Assembly: GCA_913058195.1 (NCBI GenBank)
Contig: CAJXPP010000063.1
Location: forward strand, 1-9,892
DNA: 9,892 nt
Source of the DNA: an uncultured Gammaproteobacteria bacterium
Lineage (GTDB): Bacteria > Pseudomonadota > Gammaproteobacteria > Nitrosococcales > Methylophagaceae
Direction of reading: 5' to 3'
The position numbers were made by a program, and so were the translations under genes. The notes below the pieces were generated by a model. The model did no database searches and was not told the DNA's origin. It saw only the letters and a program-made list of their open reading frames with translations. This document shows, one piece after another, positions 1 through 6,749 of this stretch; within the stretch, counting starts at the first letter, position 1, and every line of letters begins with the position of its first letter.

Positions 1-49
1 ACGAGATCATGCCTAGTCTCGTGGGCTCGGAGATGTGTATAAGAGACAG
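1..49 (+). other. Nextera i7-side sequencing adapter (not genomic)
   Basis: Bases 1-7 match the end of the Illumina P7 primer. Bases 8-15 (catgccta) match the index I remember as Nextera N706. Bases 16-30 are the i7-side adapter stem (gtctcgtgggctcgg) and bases 31-49 are the 19-base Tn5 mosaic end (agatgtgtataagagacag). The genomic insert starts at about base 50. Translating across this join makes artificial peptides such as MCIRDR on the plus strand and VSYTHLRAHET on the minus strand, both common contaminants in databases. The segment should be masked before any gene is called on it. Confidence 0.98.
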
Positions 50-419
50 GTATAGGAATCGCATGACGAGTATTGATGATGTCATTACTCTCATTAAGGT
101 AGACAAGTGTAGGTTTAAAACTAGCCACTTCTGCTTCGTCCATTATAGCGTATGCGCAAATAATGATGCGATCACCCGGAGATGCTTTATGTGCTGCGGC
201 GCCATTTACAGATATAACTTTTGATCCAGCTTCTGCACGAATAGCATAGGTGGTAAAACGCTTGCCATTAGCAACGTTATAAATTTGAATCTGTTCATAT
301 TCATGTATACCAGCGGCTGCTAGTAAGTCACTGTCAATTGCACACGAGCCTTCATATTCCAACTCAGAATGAGTCACACAGGCACGATGTAATTTTGTTT
401 TAAGTAATGTCAGTTGCAT
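50..419 (-). CDS. panD: Aspartate 1-decarboxylase proenzyme, 3' end cut by adapter
   Basis: PanD decarboxylates L-aspartate to beta-alanine in the cytoplasm, supplying one half of pantothenate. Reading from 419 gives 123 residues that align without gaps to the start of the 126-residue E. coli enzyme. The self-cleavage site is present as YEGSCAID with Gly24-Ser25; Ser25 becomes the pyruvoyl cofactor. Lys9, Arg54, Tyr58 and Asn72 are at their usual positions, and the NGAAAH motif is intact. The sequence ends at ...AIPI, so only about three residues and the stop are missing. The frame stays open through the adapter, so an automatic caller would add a false tail. The ATG is directly preceded by an in-frame TAA, which fixes the start, but no Shine-Dalgarno sequence is visible. 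The gene lies 52 bases downstream of panC. Confidence 0.95.
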
Positions 420-450
420 TTACGGCAATATCAATAGTTAGGAGTTGTAT

Positions 451-479
451 ATTATCGCTTTTTAGGCGAAATCAAGCAA
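451..479 (-). promoter_or_regulatory. Weak candidate promoter for panD
   Basis: On the minus strand, TTGCTT (479-474, overlapping the end of panC) is followed after 17 bases by GATAAT (456-451). The -10 matches the sigma70 consensus at five of six positions, but the -35 matches only in its TTG. Initiation would fall near 444, leaving a leader of about 25 bases before panD. A-T-rich sequence gives such matches by chance, so this is only a candidate. The simpler reading is that panD is transcribed with panBC. Confidence 0.22.
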
Positions 480-1323
480 GATTACAGGCGATATTATCGA
501 TCAATCTAGTCTTGCCTATTCCTGTCGCAACTAATATTCTAAGATTCTTGTCCCCAGCATGTGCTCGCTCTAAATCATCTGCTCGTCGAATATCAATATA
601 ATCAGGGTCAAAGTTTAGCTTTTGTAAATGTGTTAATGCCAGTTTCTCAATTTCTGAAAACGATAATTTGCCTTCTTCTAACTGCAATTTGCTTGTCTGT
701 AATGTTTGATATATCTCGGCGGCACGATCATATTCGTCATCACTAAGATGTTGATTTCGCGAGCTCATTGCTAAGCCATTTCGTTCTCGAAATGTAGGTG
801 AACCAACAATATCAATGGCTAGATTTAAATCGGTTACCATTTTTTTAATCAAAAATAATTGCTGATAATCTTTCTCTCCAAATACTGCTAAATCTGGCTG
901 AACTATATTGAAAAACTTTATTACGACAGTCCCTACACCATCAAAGTGACCAGGTCTCTTTAAACCACATAACTTATCATCCATATTCGGCACAGTGACA
1001 TTAGTGTGTGTAACCATTCCATGTGGATACATAACATTAACTGATGGCGTAAACACGGTATCGCAATCAATCGATGTTAACTTCTGAATATCACTATCAA
1101 TAGTTCGAGGATAAGCCGTTAAGTCAGCTTTATCATCAAATTGCAGAGGATTAACAAAAATACTAACAACTACGTGATCGGCTAACTCTTTTGCCTTATT
1201 GACCAGAGACAAATGGCCCTTGTGTAAGCTTCCCATGGTGGGTACAAAAGCGACTGTCTTATTGTTCTTTCGCCATGCTTTGACTTGTGCTCGTAGGGAG
1301 CTAGTAGTCTCTATCCTTTGCAT
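472..1323 (-). CDS. panC: Pantothenate synthetase (pantoate--beta-alanine ligase)
   Basis: PanC condenses pantoate with beta-alanine using ATP, through a pantoyl-adenylate, as the last step of pantothenate synthesis. The protein has 283 residues, the usual length. It shows the nucleotidyltransferase PTMGSLHKGH signature at 28-37 with the HxGH motif at 34-37. FVNPLQF (56-62), PGHFDGV (124-130), FGEKDYQQL (148-156) and RNGLAMSSRN (181-190, the KMSKS-like loop) follow, and the C-terminal domain ends with GKTRLIDN. Its ATG overlaps the panB stop by one base (TAATG) and no strong Shine-Dalgarno sequence is present, so translation is probably coupled to panB. PanB, PanC and PanD together cover the pathway except for ketopantoate reductase (panE), which is absent here and usually lies elsewhere. 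Confidence 0.98.
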   Translation of the reverse strand: MQRIETTSSLRAQVKAWRKNNKTVAFVPTMGSLHKGHLSLVNKAKELADHVVVSIFVNPLQFDDKADLTAYPRTIDSDIQKLTSIDCDTVFTPSVNVMYPHGMVTHTNVTVPNMDDKLCGLKRPGHFDGVGTVVIKFFNIVQPDLAVFGEKDYQQLFLIKKMVTDLNLAIDIVGSPTFRERNGLAMSSRNQHLSDDEYDRAAEIYQTLQTSKLQLEEGKLSFSEIEKLALTHLQKLNFDPDYIDIRRADDLERAHAGDKNLRILVATGIGKTRLIDNIACNLA

Positions 1324-2117
1324 TAATACTGCTGCTCAAGTGTAGGGAATTGTCCAGATTTAACATCTTGTACATACTTAGTAATGGCGGCTGGAATAGC
1401 ACCTGTGTCTAATAAAAAATCATGGCTAAAACGAGGGCGTTTGCCTATTGTAAGTCCAAGCATGTCATATAGAACCAAAACTTGACCATCACAATCATTG
1501 CCAGCACCAATACCAATTACCGGTACATCAACAGTCTCAGTCACTTGTTTTGCAAGGGGTGCTGGAATACATTCTAATACAATCATATCGGCCCCAGCGG
1601 CCTGCAATGCTTTTGCATCAGCAATAAGCTGCTGAGCAGCCTCAGTTTCACGGCCTTGTACACGGTATCCTCCTAGACGGTGTACAGATTGCGGTAATAG
1701 CCCCAAATGAGCACAGACTGGGATACCTCGTTCAGTTAATTGTTTTACCGTGTCTGCTATAACAGCACCGCCTTCTAACTTGACCATCTGGGCGCCGCCT
1801 TCAGCCATCAAACGTGCCGCATTACTGATTGCTTGCTCATTATTTGAATAACTCATAAATGGCATATCTGCAATAACAAACACTGACTCACTACCACGTA
1901 TAACATTACGCGTATGATAAATAATGTCATCAACCGTCACTGGCAAAGTACTTTCTTGACCTTGAATAACCATTCCTAATGAATCACCAACAAGAATCAC
2001 ATCCACACCAGATTGTTCCAGAAGGTGACTAAAGCTTGCATCATAAGCAGTCAGCATTGCAATTTTATTCTGTTCTGCTTTCATCTTACGTATATGGGTC
2101 AAATTCAAACGGCTCAT
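1323..2117 (-). CDS. panB: 3-methyl-2-oxobutanoate hydroxymethyltransferase (ketopantoate hydroxymethyltransferase)
   Basis: PanB transfers a one-carbon unit from 5,10-methylenetetrahydrofolate to alpha-ketoisovalerate, giving ketopantoate, the first committed pantothenate step. The 264-residue protein is a full-length member of this TIM-barrel family. MLTAYDASF (21-29) and VGDSLGM (43-49) carry the metal ligand Asp45. ADMPFMSY (83-90) carries the second metal ligand Asp84. VKLEGG (112-117) holds the substrate-binding Lys113, HLGLLPQ lies at 137-143, and LECIP has the likely catalytic Glu182. GIGAG follows near the C terminus. The start is well supported by a GGGGAG Shine-Dalgarno at 2131-2126, eight bases before the ATG. 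The ATG overlaps the upstream kinase stop by four bases (ATGA). Nothing is missing. Confidence 0.98.
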   Translation of the reverse strand: MSRLNLTHIRKMKAEQNKIAMLTAYDASFSHLLEQSGVDVILVGDSLGMVIQGQESTLPVTVDDIIYHTRNVIRGSESVFVIADMPFMSYSNNEQAISNAARLMAEGGAQMVKLEGGAVIADTVKQLTERGIPVCAHLGLLPQSVHRLGGYRVQGRETEAAQQLIADAKALQAAGADMIVLECIPAPLAKQVTETVDVPVIGIGAGNDCDGQVLVLYDMLGLTIGKRPRFSHDFLLDTGAIPAAITKYVQDVKSGQFPTLEQQY

Positions 2118-2779
2118 TTCTTTTTCTCCCCAGTTGGCAGTGGATTGTAATATTGTCGGCCACTTTGTAATGTAGCAATTTGTGCCAATAAGTTTTGATA
2201 ATCAGCTTCACTATTAACCAAATCGATTTGTTCCGCATTAACAATTAATAACGGTGCATCGTCATAATAATGGAAAAAATCGGCATAACTATCTGTTAAT
2301 CTCTGTAAGTAGGCATCTTCAATTCGTTGCTCATAGCCTATCCCTCGCTCTGATACTCGTGCTTTCAAAACCGATAACGGTGCTTGTAAATAGATAACTA
2401 AATCTGGCGCTCGATGATGCAAGGTTAAGTTTTCGTATACCATATTGTATAAAGCAAGCTCATCATCGTCCAATGTGATTTGAGCAAATAAGCGATCTTT
2501 TTCAACCATAAAATCAGCGACTTTCAAATCATTAAATAAATCATCTTGCTGTAATTCTTTACTTAATTTCACTCTTTGCATTAAAAAGCTTAATTGAGTA
2601 GGCAATGCCGACTGCTTTGGATAGAGGTAGATTTTTTCTAAAAAGGGATTTTCTTCCGGCTGCTCAAATAAAGTCGTACCAGAAAAGCTTTCGGCTAAAC
2701 GTTTGACTAAATGTGTTTTTCCCACACCAATAGGGCCTTCAACAACAATATAGCGATGTGCTAATTCTATCATTTCCAT
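2114..2779 (-). CDS. Deoxynucleoside kinase family protein (dNK-like)
   Basis: This 221-residue protein belongs to the deoxynucleoside/deoxyguanosine/deoxyadenosine kinase family, which phosphorylates deoxynucleosides at the 5' position using ATP in salvage. The P-loop is EGPIGVGKT (14-22, Lys21). A conserved acidic stretch FEQPEENPF lies at 38-46. VEKDRLFA (92-99) sits where the family has its substrate-binding acidic/DR motif. An arginine-rich lid, KARVSERGIGYEQRI, covers 139-153. The C-terminal GEKKK is basic and low in complexity. It sits between folK (2 bases away) and panB (4-base overlap), so it is expressed with them. Relatives occur at this place in other gammaproteobacteria. The true nucleoside substrate cannot be read from sequence. 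Met1 (2779) and Met3 (2773) are both possible starts; neither has a strong Shine-Dalgarno. Confidence 0.88.
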   Translation of the reverse strand: MEMIELAHRYIVVEGPIGVGKTHLVKRLAESFSGTTLFEQPEENPFLEKIYLYPKQSALPTQLSFLMQRVKLSKELQQDDLFNDLKVADFMVEKDRLFAQITLDDDELALYNMVYENLTLHHRAPDLVIYLQAPLSVLKARVSERGIGYEQRIEDAYLQRLTDSYADFFHYYDDAPLLIVNAEQIDLVNSEADYQNLLAQIATLQSGRQYYNPLPTGEKKK

Positions 2780-2781
2780 TA

Positions 2782-3261
2782 TTAATCTATCCGTTGCAAA
2801 CCATCTAGAGGGCAGTCAACAAGTAATTGTTGAATATTACCCATTGTTGGGATTGTTAAGTCTGAGGCTATCTCTGCCAAAGGGTGTAATACAAATGAGC
2901 GCATTGCAATACCTGGGTGAGGTACGTGCAGACGTTCATCATCCAGTTGATTTTCACCATATAGTAATAGGTCAAGATCGATAGTTCGTTCTCCCCAATG
3001 ACGATGACGCACACGCCCCTGCTCTAGTTCAATTTCTTGTAATTTGTCTAATAGTGTATGGGCAAATAAGCAGGTATCAATCTCGATAACAGCATTAATA
3101 TAATCAGGCTGATCTTGTGGCCCCATTGGCGGACTAGCATATAGCGATGACTGCGTTATAAGTAAAACATCATCCAATGAATCTACCGCCTTAATTGCCA
3201 ATTTTATTTGAGTAATAGGGTCAGCAAGATTACTGCCTAAACCAATAAAGACACCTTTCAT
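2782..3261 (-). CDS. folK: 2-amino-4-hydroxy-6-hydroxymethyldihydropteridine pyrophosphokinase (HPPK)
   Basis: FolK transfers pyrophosphate from ATP to 6-hydroxymethyl-7,8-dihydropterin, preparing it for condensation with p-aminobenzoate in folate synthesis. The 159-residue length matches the E. coli enzyme. GLGSNL (7-12) opens the fold. SSLYASPPMG (38-47) and DQPDYINAV (50-58) form the pterin-binding region. GRVRHRHWGERTIDLDLLLYG (82-102) is the family signature, carrying Arg92 and the magnesium ligands Asp95 and Asp97 at the same numbers as in E. coli. VPHP and RSFVLHPL follow. The ATG shares one base with the pcnB stop (TAATG), with an AGAG element six bases upstream inside pcnB. The pairing with pcnB is a conserved gammaproteobacterial arrangement. 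Confidence 0.98.
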   Translation of the reverse strand: MKGVFIGLGSNLADPITQIKLAIKAVDSLDDVLLITQSSLYASPPMGPQDQPDYINAVIEIDTCLFAHTLLDKLQEIELEQGRVRHRHWGERTIDLDLLLYGENQLDDERLHVPHPGIAMRSFVLHPLAEIASDLTIPTMGNIQQLLVDCPLDGLQRID

Positions 3262-4634
3262 TATTCACTCTTTGCCGCTGGTTTTGGCTTTTTCCGACGT
3301 TTGCGGCGTGCTTTTCTTTTAGGTCCAGGTGTTGAGCCTAAATTAGTCACTAATACCTGTTGTTCAGACTCTGAGGAAAATTGGAACTGTGTCCACCATT
3401 CTGCAAGCTCTGTGAGTTCCTCACCTGATTCAGTTCGCAATAGTAGAAAGTCGTAAGCCGCTCTAAATTTTGGGTGTGTAAGTAATCTAAAAGCACGTTT
3501 ACCTGTACGCTGTTCCAAACGTGGTTGCAGTGCCCAAATATCACGTGTCACTATAGTAAAACGCTTGGGTATCGCTACCCGCTTAACTTGTTCGACAACA
3601 ACATCAGTCGCAGCATGTTGTAATGCTGGAATAATAGGAATATTTTGTTCCACATTTTGTATCCACTGCTGTCTTACAGGTTCCCAAAGCAGTGCTGCAA
3701 ACAAAAAGGCGGGGGTTATCGTTTTACCTTCATCGATACGCTTATCCGTATTTTCTAACGCTTTCATTAGTAAGGTACGTGGGTAATTATCTTGTTCGGT
3801 ATGCAATAATTCATCTGTTTGAGGAAATAGCTGCTCAAAGACATGGTAATGACATAACAATTCATGTGTTACGGCAGCATTGCCTGCAAGGTATAACTTT
3901 AACGACTCATCAAATAACCGTGCGGCAGGAATATCTTTTAGTAACTCAGCTAGAATAGGTATTAAACGTTCAGTTTCATCATCTAAAACTAGACCTAACT
4001 TTCCTACAAAGCGTATTGCACGGAGCATACGTACCGGGTCTTCACGATACCGAGTTTCTACATCACCAATTAATTTTATTTTGCCCGCTTTTAGATCAGC
4101 AATACCACCGGTGTAATCGATAATCGAAAAGTCAGTAATATCGTAATATAAGGCATTGATAGTAAAGTCACGACGCCATGCATCTTGTTCCAATGTGCCA
4201 TACACATTATCACGCATAATTCGCCCAGCATCATCAACATGCTGCTCAACTTGTGGTGGTGCTCTAAATGTAGCTACTTCTATAATTTCACGGCCAAAAC
4301 GAACGTGAACTAACTTAAAGCGGCGTCCGATCAATTGACTACGACGAAACACCTTATTTACTTCTTCAGGCGAAGCATTAGTAGACACATCAAAATCTTT
4401 CGGCTCATGACCTAATAATAAATCACGCACACAGCCGCCTACCAAATAAGCATCAAAGCCTGCTTCTTTCAAGCCGTATAAGACTTTAAGTGCAGCAGGG
4501 CTAATTTGTTTGCGGGAAATCGAGTGTTCGGCACGTGGAATAATATTCGCTGCAGAAGCTTTATTTATTGCATGGCCTCGAATGCGGGGCTTTTTTATGG
4601 TCAATTTATCAAAGATTTTATTTAAAGAAAACAT
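3261..4634 (-). CDS. pcnB: Poly(A) polymerase I
   Basis: PcnB adds 3' poly(A) tails to RNAs, which marks them for decay and, in E. coli, controls plasmid copy number through antisense RNA turnover. The 457-residue protein aligns along its length with E. coli PAP I. The nucleotidyltransferase head has LVGGCVRDLLLG (64-75) and PKDFDVST, with catalytic Asp80 and Asp82, and a third carboxylate is likely Asp156 in RRDFTIN. The neck motif GDVETRYREDPVRMLRAIRF and the downstream helical RNA-binding region with GKRAFRLLTHPKFRAAYDF are intact. The tail is very basic (RKARRKRRKKPKP), as in PAP I, not in CCA-adding enzymes. An in-frame TGA three codons upstream limits the start to this ATG or something downstream. 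No Shine-Dalgarno is visible, suggesting low translation. First gene of the left-hand operon. Confidence 0.97.
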   Translation of the reverse strand: MFSLNKIFDKLTIKKPRIRGHAINKASAANIIPRAEHSISRKQISPAALKVLYGLKEAGFDAYLVGGCVRDLLLGHEPKDFDVSTNASPEEVNKVFRRSQLIGRRFKLVHVRFGREIIEVATFRAPPQVEQHVDDAGRIMRDNVYGTLEQDAWRRDFTINALYYDITDFSIIDYTGGIADLKAGKIKLIGDVETRYREDPVRMLRAIRFVGKLGLVLDDETERLIPILAELLKDIPAARLFDESLKLYLAGNAAVTHELLCHYHVFEQLFPQTDELLHTEQDNYPRTLLMKALENTDKRIDEGKTITPAFLFAALLWEPVRQQWIQNVEQNIPIIPALQHAATDVVVEQVKRVAIPKRFTIVTRDIWALQPRLEQRTGKRAFRLLTHPKFRAAYDFLLLRTESGEELTELAEWWTQFQFSSESEQQVLVTNLGSTPGPKRKARRKRRKKPKPAAKSE

Positions 4635-4690
4635 GGGGCGTCATAATAACACGCTTCTTAGTAAGGGATTGATATGGACTTTTTTTTGAA

Positions 4691-4718
4691 AATATATCAT
4701 TTATATCATCCTTGCCAA
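4691..4718 (-). promoter_or_regulatory. Candidate sigma70 promoter with extended -10 for the pcnB operon
   Basis: On the minus strand, TTGGCA (4718-4713, five of six to the -35 consensus) is followed after 16 bases by TATATT (4696-4691, five of six to the -10). The -10 is preceded by TGA, giving the extended TGn motif. Transcription would start near 4684, followed by an A-rich stretch, with a leader of about 50 bases before pcnB. It sits in the only sizeable gap between the two operons, directly behind sufT. The spacing and location make it the best promoter in the window, but it is a motif match only. Confidence 0.55.
4693..4710 (-). repeat. Tandem 9-base repeat overlapping the pcnB promoter
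   Basis: On the plus strand tatatcatt (4693-4701) is followed directly by tatatcatc (4702-4710), two copies with one mismatch. It spans the spacer and part of the -10 of the candidate pcnB promoter. It could be a regulator site or simply A-T-rich sequence; nothing else in the window repeats it that I noticed. Confidence 0.35.
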
Positions 4719-4733
4719 CTAAACGTGTTGAGC

Positions 4734-5066
4734 TTAGAACATACCTAATTGGAGTTGCGCTGCTTCTGTCATCATATCTTTAGTCCACGTTGGCTCCCAA
4801 ACTAATTCGACATGGGCTTTGCTGACACCATCAACCGTCATTACTTTTTCTTCCACTTCACCTGGGAAGGTTTGAGCAACAGGACAGCCAGGAGCTGTTA
4901 AAGTCATATCGATTGAAACATTTCCTGAGTCACTGACTTTAACATCATAAATTAAACCTAATTCGTAGATATTGATTGGAATCTCAGGATCAAAGATCGT
5001 TTTAAGGATCTCAATAATATCTTCTTTTAGTTCATCTGGCGTCATTTTAAAATCTTCTAGGCTCAT
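4734..5066 (-). CDS. sufT: SufT, DUF59/MIP18-family Fe-S maturation factor
   Basis: This 110-residue protein is a stand-alone MIP18 (DUF59) domain. Such proteins help deliver Fe-S clusters to client proteins; in Staphylococcus aureus SufT matters when demand for clusters is high. The core motif DPEIPINIYELGLIYD lies at 26-41, and LTAPGCPVA (56-64) carries the conserved reactive Cys61. The C-terminal EPTWTKDMMTEAAQLQLGM is also typical of the SufT group. It is the last gene of the suf operon, 10 bases after sufU. Met1 has a GAG element eight bases upstream; Met8 is an alternative start that would leave the domain whole. Function as a carrier or as a targeting factor cannot be separated from sequence. 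Confidence 0.92.
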   Translation of the reverse strand: MSLEDFKMTPDELKEDIIEILKTIFDPEIPINIYELGLIYDVKVSDSGNVSIDMTLTAPGCPVAQTFPGEVEEKVMTVDGVSKAHVELVWEPTWTKDMMTEAAQLQLGMF

Positions 5067-5076
5067 TAGCTTTACT

Positions 5077-5529
5077 CTATTCTGTTGTTACTGATACGTC
5101 GTGGTCACTGTCCATCGCCGTATGCATGGTATGCCAAGATAATGTTGCACATTTAACTCGAGCAGGAAACTCTTTCACGCCACTTAATACTTCTAACTTA
5201 CCTAATGCATTCGCATCAAACTCTTCACCGGTCATTTGTGCATGCACTTGTTGGTAAAGGTGTTCTGCTTGTTCAATTGTTTTGCCTTTTAAGGCTTCTG
5301 TCATCAATGATGCTGAAGCAACAGAAATCGCACAGCCACTACCTTGAAAGCTTAGGTCTTCAATAATGCCATCCGTTAATTTCACATACACAACCAAGGC
5401 GTCACCGCACAGTGGATTATTGCCATGAGCGAAGTGATTAGCATCGTCCATTTCATGGAAATTACGTGGTTTTTTATTATGATCCATGATCACTTGTTGG
5501 TAGAGATCTCTTAAATCGGCTGAACTCAT
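5077..5529 (-). CDS. sufU: SufU, zinc-dependent sulfur acceptor/transfer protein
   Basis: SufU receives the persulfide sulfur from SufS and passes it toward the SufBCD scaffold. The 150-residue protein resembles IscU but has SufU hallmarks. NPLCGD gives Cys41 and Asp43, GSGCAIS gives Cys66, and RVKCATLSW gives Cys127. These are the zinc ligands and acceptor cysteine known from Bacillus subtilis SufU. An insertion of about 20 residues lies between the second and third motifs (roughly 83-115), as in SufU. The HxxCxxC-type motif of housekeeping IscU is not seen. The start has a good AGGAG at 5542-5538, eight bases before the ATG, and overlaps the sufS stop by four bases (ATGA). Being next to sufS supports SufU as its partner. 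Confidence 0.94.
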   Translation of the reverse strand: MSSADLRDLYQQVIMDHNKKPRNFHEMDDANHFAHGNNPLCGDALVVYVKLTDGIIEDLSFQGSGCAISVASASLMTEALKGKTIEQAEHLYQQVHAQMTGEEFDANALGKLEVLSGVKEFPARVKCATLSWHTMHTAMDSDHDVSVTTE

Positions 5530-6749
5530 GCAAATAGCTCCTGAACTTTTTTGATACCTAATACGAGTGCGTCAACTTCTTCCATCGTATTGTAAAAGGC
5601 GAATGAGGCACGTGCTGTCGCCGGAATACCGAAAAACTGCATGACTGGCTGAGCACAATGATGTCCTGTACGGATCGCCACCCCTTGTTGGTCGAAAATA
5701 GTACCAACATCATGAGGATGAACCCCATCAATCATAAATGACAGTACACTCGCTTTATTCTGAGCTGTTCCAATAATACGTACGCCATCTAAAGCGGTCA
5801 CTTTCTCTGTAGCTGCCACTAATAAATTATGCTCATGTTGGGCAATTTTATCTACACCAATCATATTCATGTAATCGATCGCAGCACCTAGACCAATTGC
5901 ACCGGAAATATGTGGTGTACCTGCTTCAAACTTATATGGCAATTCATTGTATTGTGTATGTTCAAAACTCACCGATAAGATCATATCACCACCACCCTGC
6001 CATGGCGCCATATCTTCTAGTAAAGCTTGTTTACCATACATTGCCCCAATACCGGTCGGTGCAAACATTTTATGGCCTGAAAACACATAAAAGTCACAAT
6101 CTAAATCTTGCACATCCACCGCCATATGAGGCACAGCTTGTGCGCCATCAAGCAATACTGGGATATTTTTCGCATGTGCTTTTGCGATCATATCTTTAAC
6201 AGGGTTTACTGTACCTAAGGCATTTGATACATGGCCTATTGCCATAATCTTAGTACGTTCAGTTAATAGAGTATCAAAACCCGATAAATCGAGTTCGCCA
6301 GTCAGCGTCATCGGAATAACTTTTAGCTTAGCACCTGTTTGTTCACATAGCATTTGCCAAGGCACAATATTAGCGTGATGTTCCATATGACTGATAAGAA
6401 TTTCATCACCTACTGATAGCATCGGACGGACGAAACTTTGTGCCACAAGATTAATGGCTTCTGTCGCACCTCGAACAAAGATTATTTCTTTATCTGATTT
6501 CGCATTAACAAAACCACGCACTTTACCACGTGCAGCTTCATAGGCATCAGTAGCACGCTGACTAAGACGGTGTACGCCACGATGCACATTAGCGTTGTCT
6601 TGTCGGTAATAATCAGAAATAGCGTCAATCACTAAATTTGGTTTTTGACTACTAGCAGCATTATCTAAATAAACTAAAGGCTGACCATGCACTTCTTGGT
6701 GCAAAATCGGAAAATCATTTCTAATTGCCGTTAAATCGAGAGCTCCCAT
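5526..6749 (-). CDS. sufS: SufS cysteine desulfurase
   Basis: SufS is a PLP enzyme that removes sulfur from L-cysteine, giving alanine and an enzyme-bound persulfide for Fe-S assembly. The 407-residue class V aminotransferase-like protein shows YLDNAASSQKP (27-37), NVHRGVH (54-60) and GATEAIN (94-100). HMEHHANIVPWQ lies at 121-132 and DGAQAVPH at 201-208. The PLP lysine is Lys227 in SGHKMFAPTGIG. The persulfide cysteine is Cys365 in RTGHHCAQP, in the short loop of group II enzymes. The motif HPHD (344-347) places a histidine 19 residues before the catalytic cysteine, as in SufU-dependent Bacillus SufS. The ATG overlaps the sufD stop by one base, with an AAGG element five bases upstream. Confidence 0.98.
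   Translation of the reverse strand: MGALDLTAIRNDFPILHQEVHGQPLVYLDNAASSQKPNLVIDAISDYYRQDNANVHRGVHRLSQRATDAYEAARGKVRGFVNAKSDKEIIFVRGATEAINLVAQSFVRPMLSVGDEILISHMEHHANIVPWQMLCEQTGAKLKVIPMTLTGELDLSGFDTLLTERTKIMAIGHVSNALGTVNPVKDMIAKAHAKNIPVLLDGAQAVPHMAVDVQDLDCDFYVFSGHKMFAPTGIGAMYGKQALLEDMAPWQGGGDMILSVSFEHTQYNELPYKFEAGTPHISGAIGLGAAIDYMNMIGVDKIAQHEHNLLVAATEKVTALDGVRIIGTAQNKASVLSFMIDGVHPHDVGTIFDQQGVAIRTGHHCAQPVMQFFGIPATARASFAFYNTMEEVDALVLGIKKVQELFA

Noticed and set aside
9..224. Plus-strand reading frame starting MPSLVGSEMCIRDR
   Set aside because: Its start is in adapter sequence and the rest lies antisense to panD, which is clearly coding on the minus strand.
455..469. Small hairpin (TCGC/GCGA, seven-base loop) between panC and panD
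   Set aside because: The stem has only four pairs and no T-run, so it is too weak to call a terminator or regulator.
3350..3544. Second minus-strand frame within pcnB
   Set aside because: It is a shifted-frame shadow of the pcnB C-terminal region, which reads through without a break in its own frame.
4719..4733. Possible terminator after sufT
   Set aside because: The only pairing I see is a four-base CAAC/GTTG stem with a seven-base loop and no following run of T on the minus strand. The A-run downstream is in the wrong sense for an intrinsic terminator of this operon.
5897..6199. 100-codon plus-strand frame inside sufS
   Set aside because: It is antisense to a fully conserved SufS region, has no recognisable domain and no ribosome site. 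The other plus-strand frames within panC, pcnB and sufC were dropped for the same reason.
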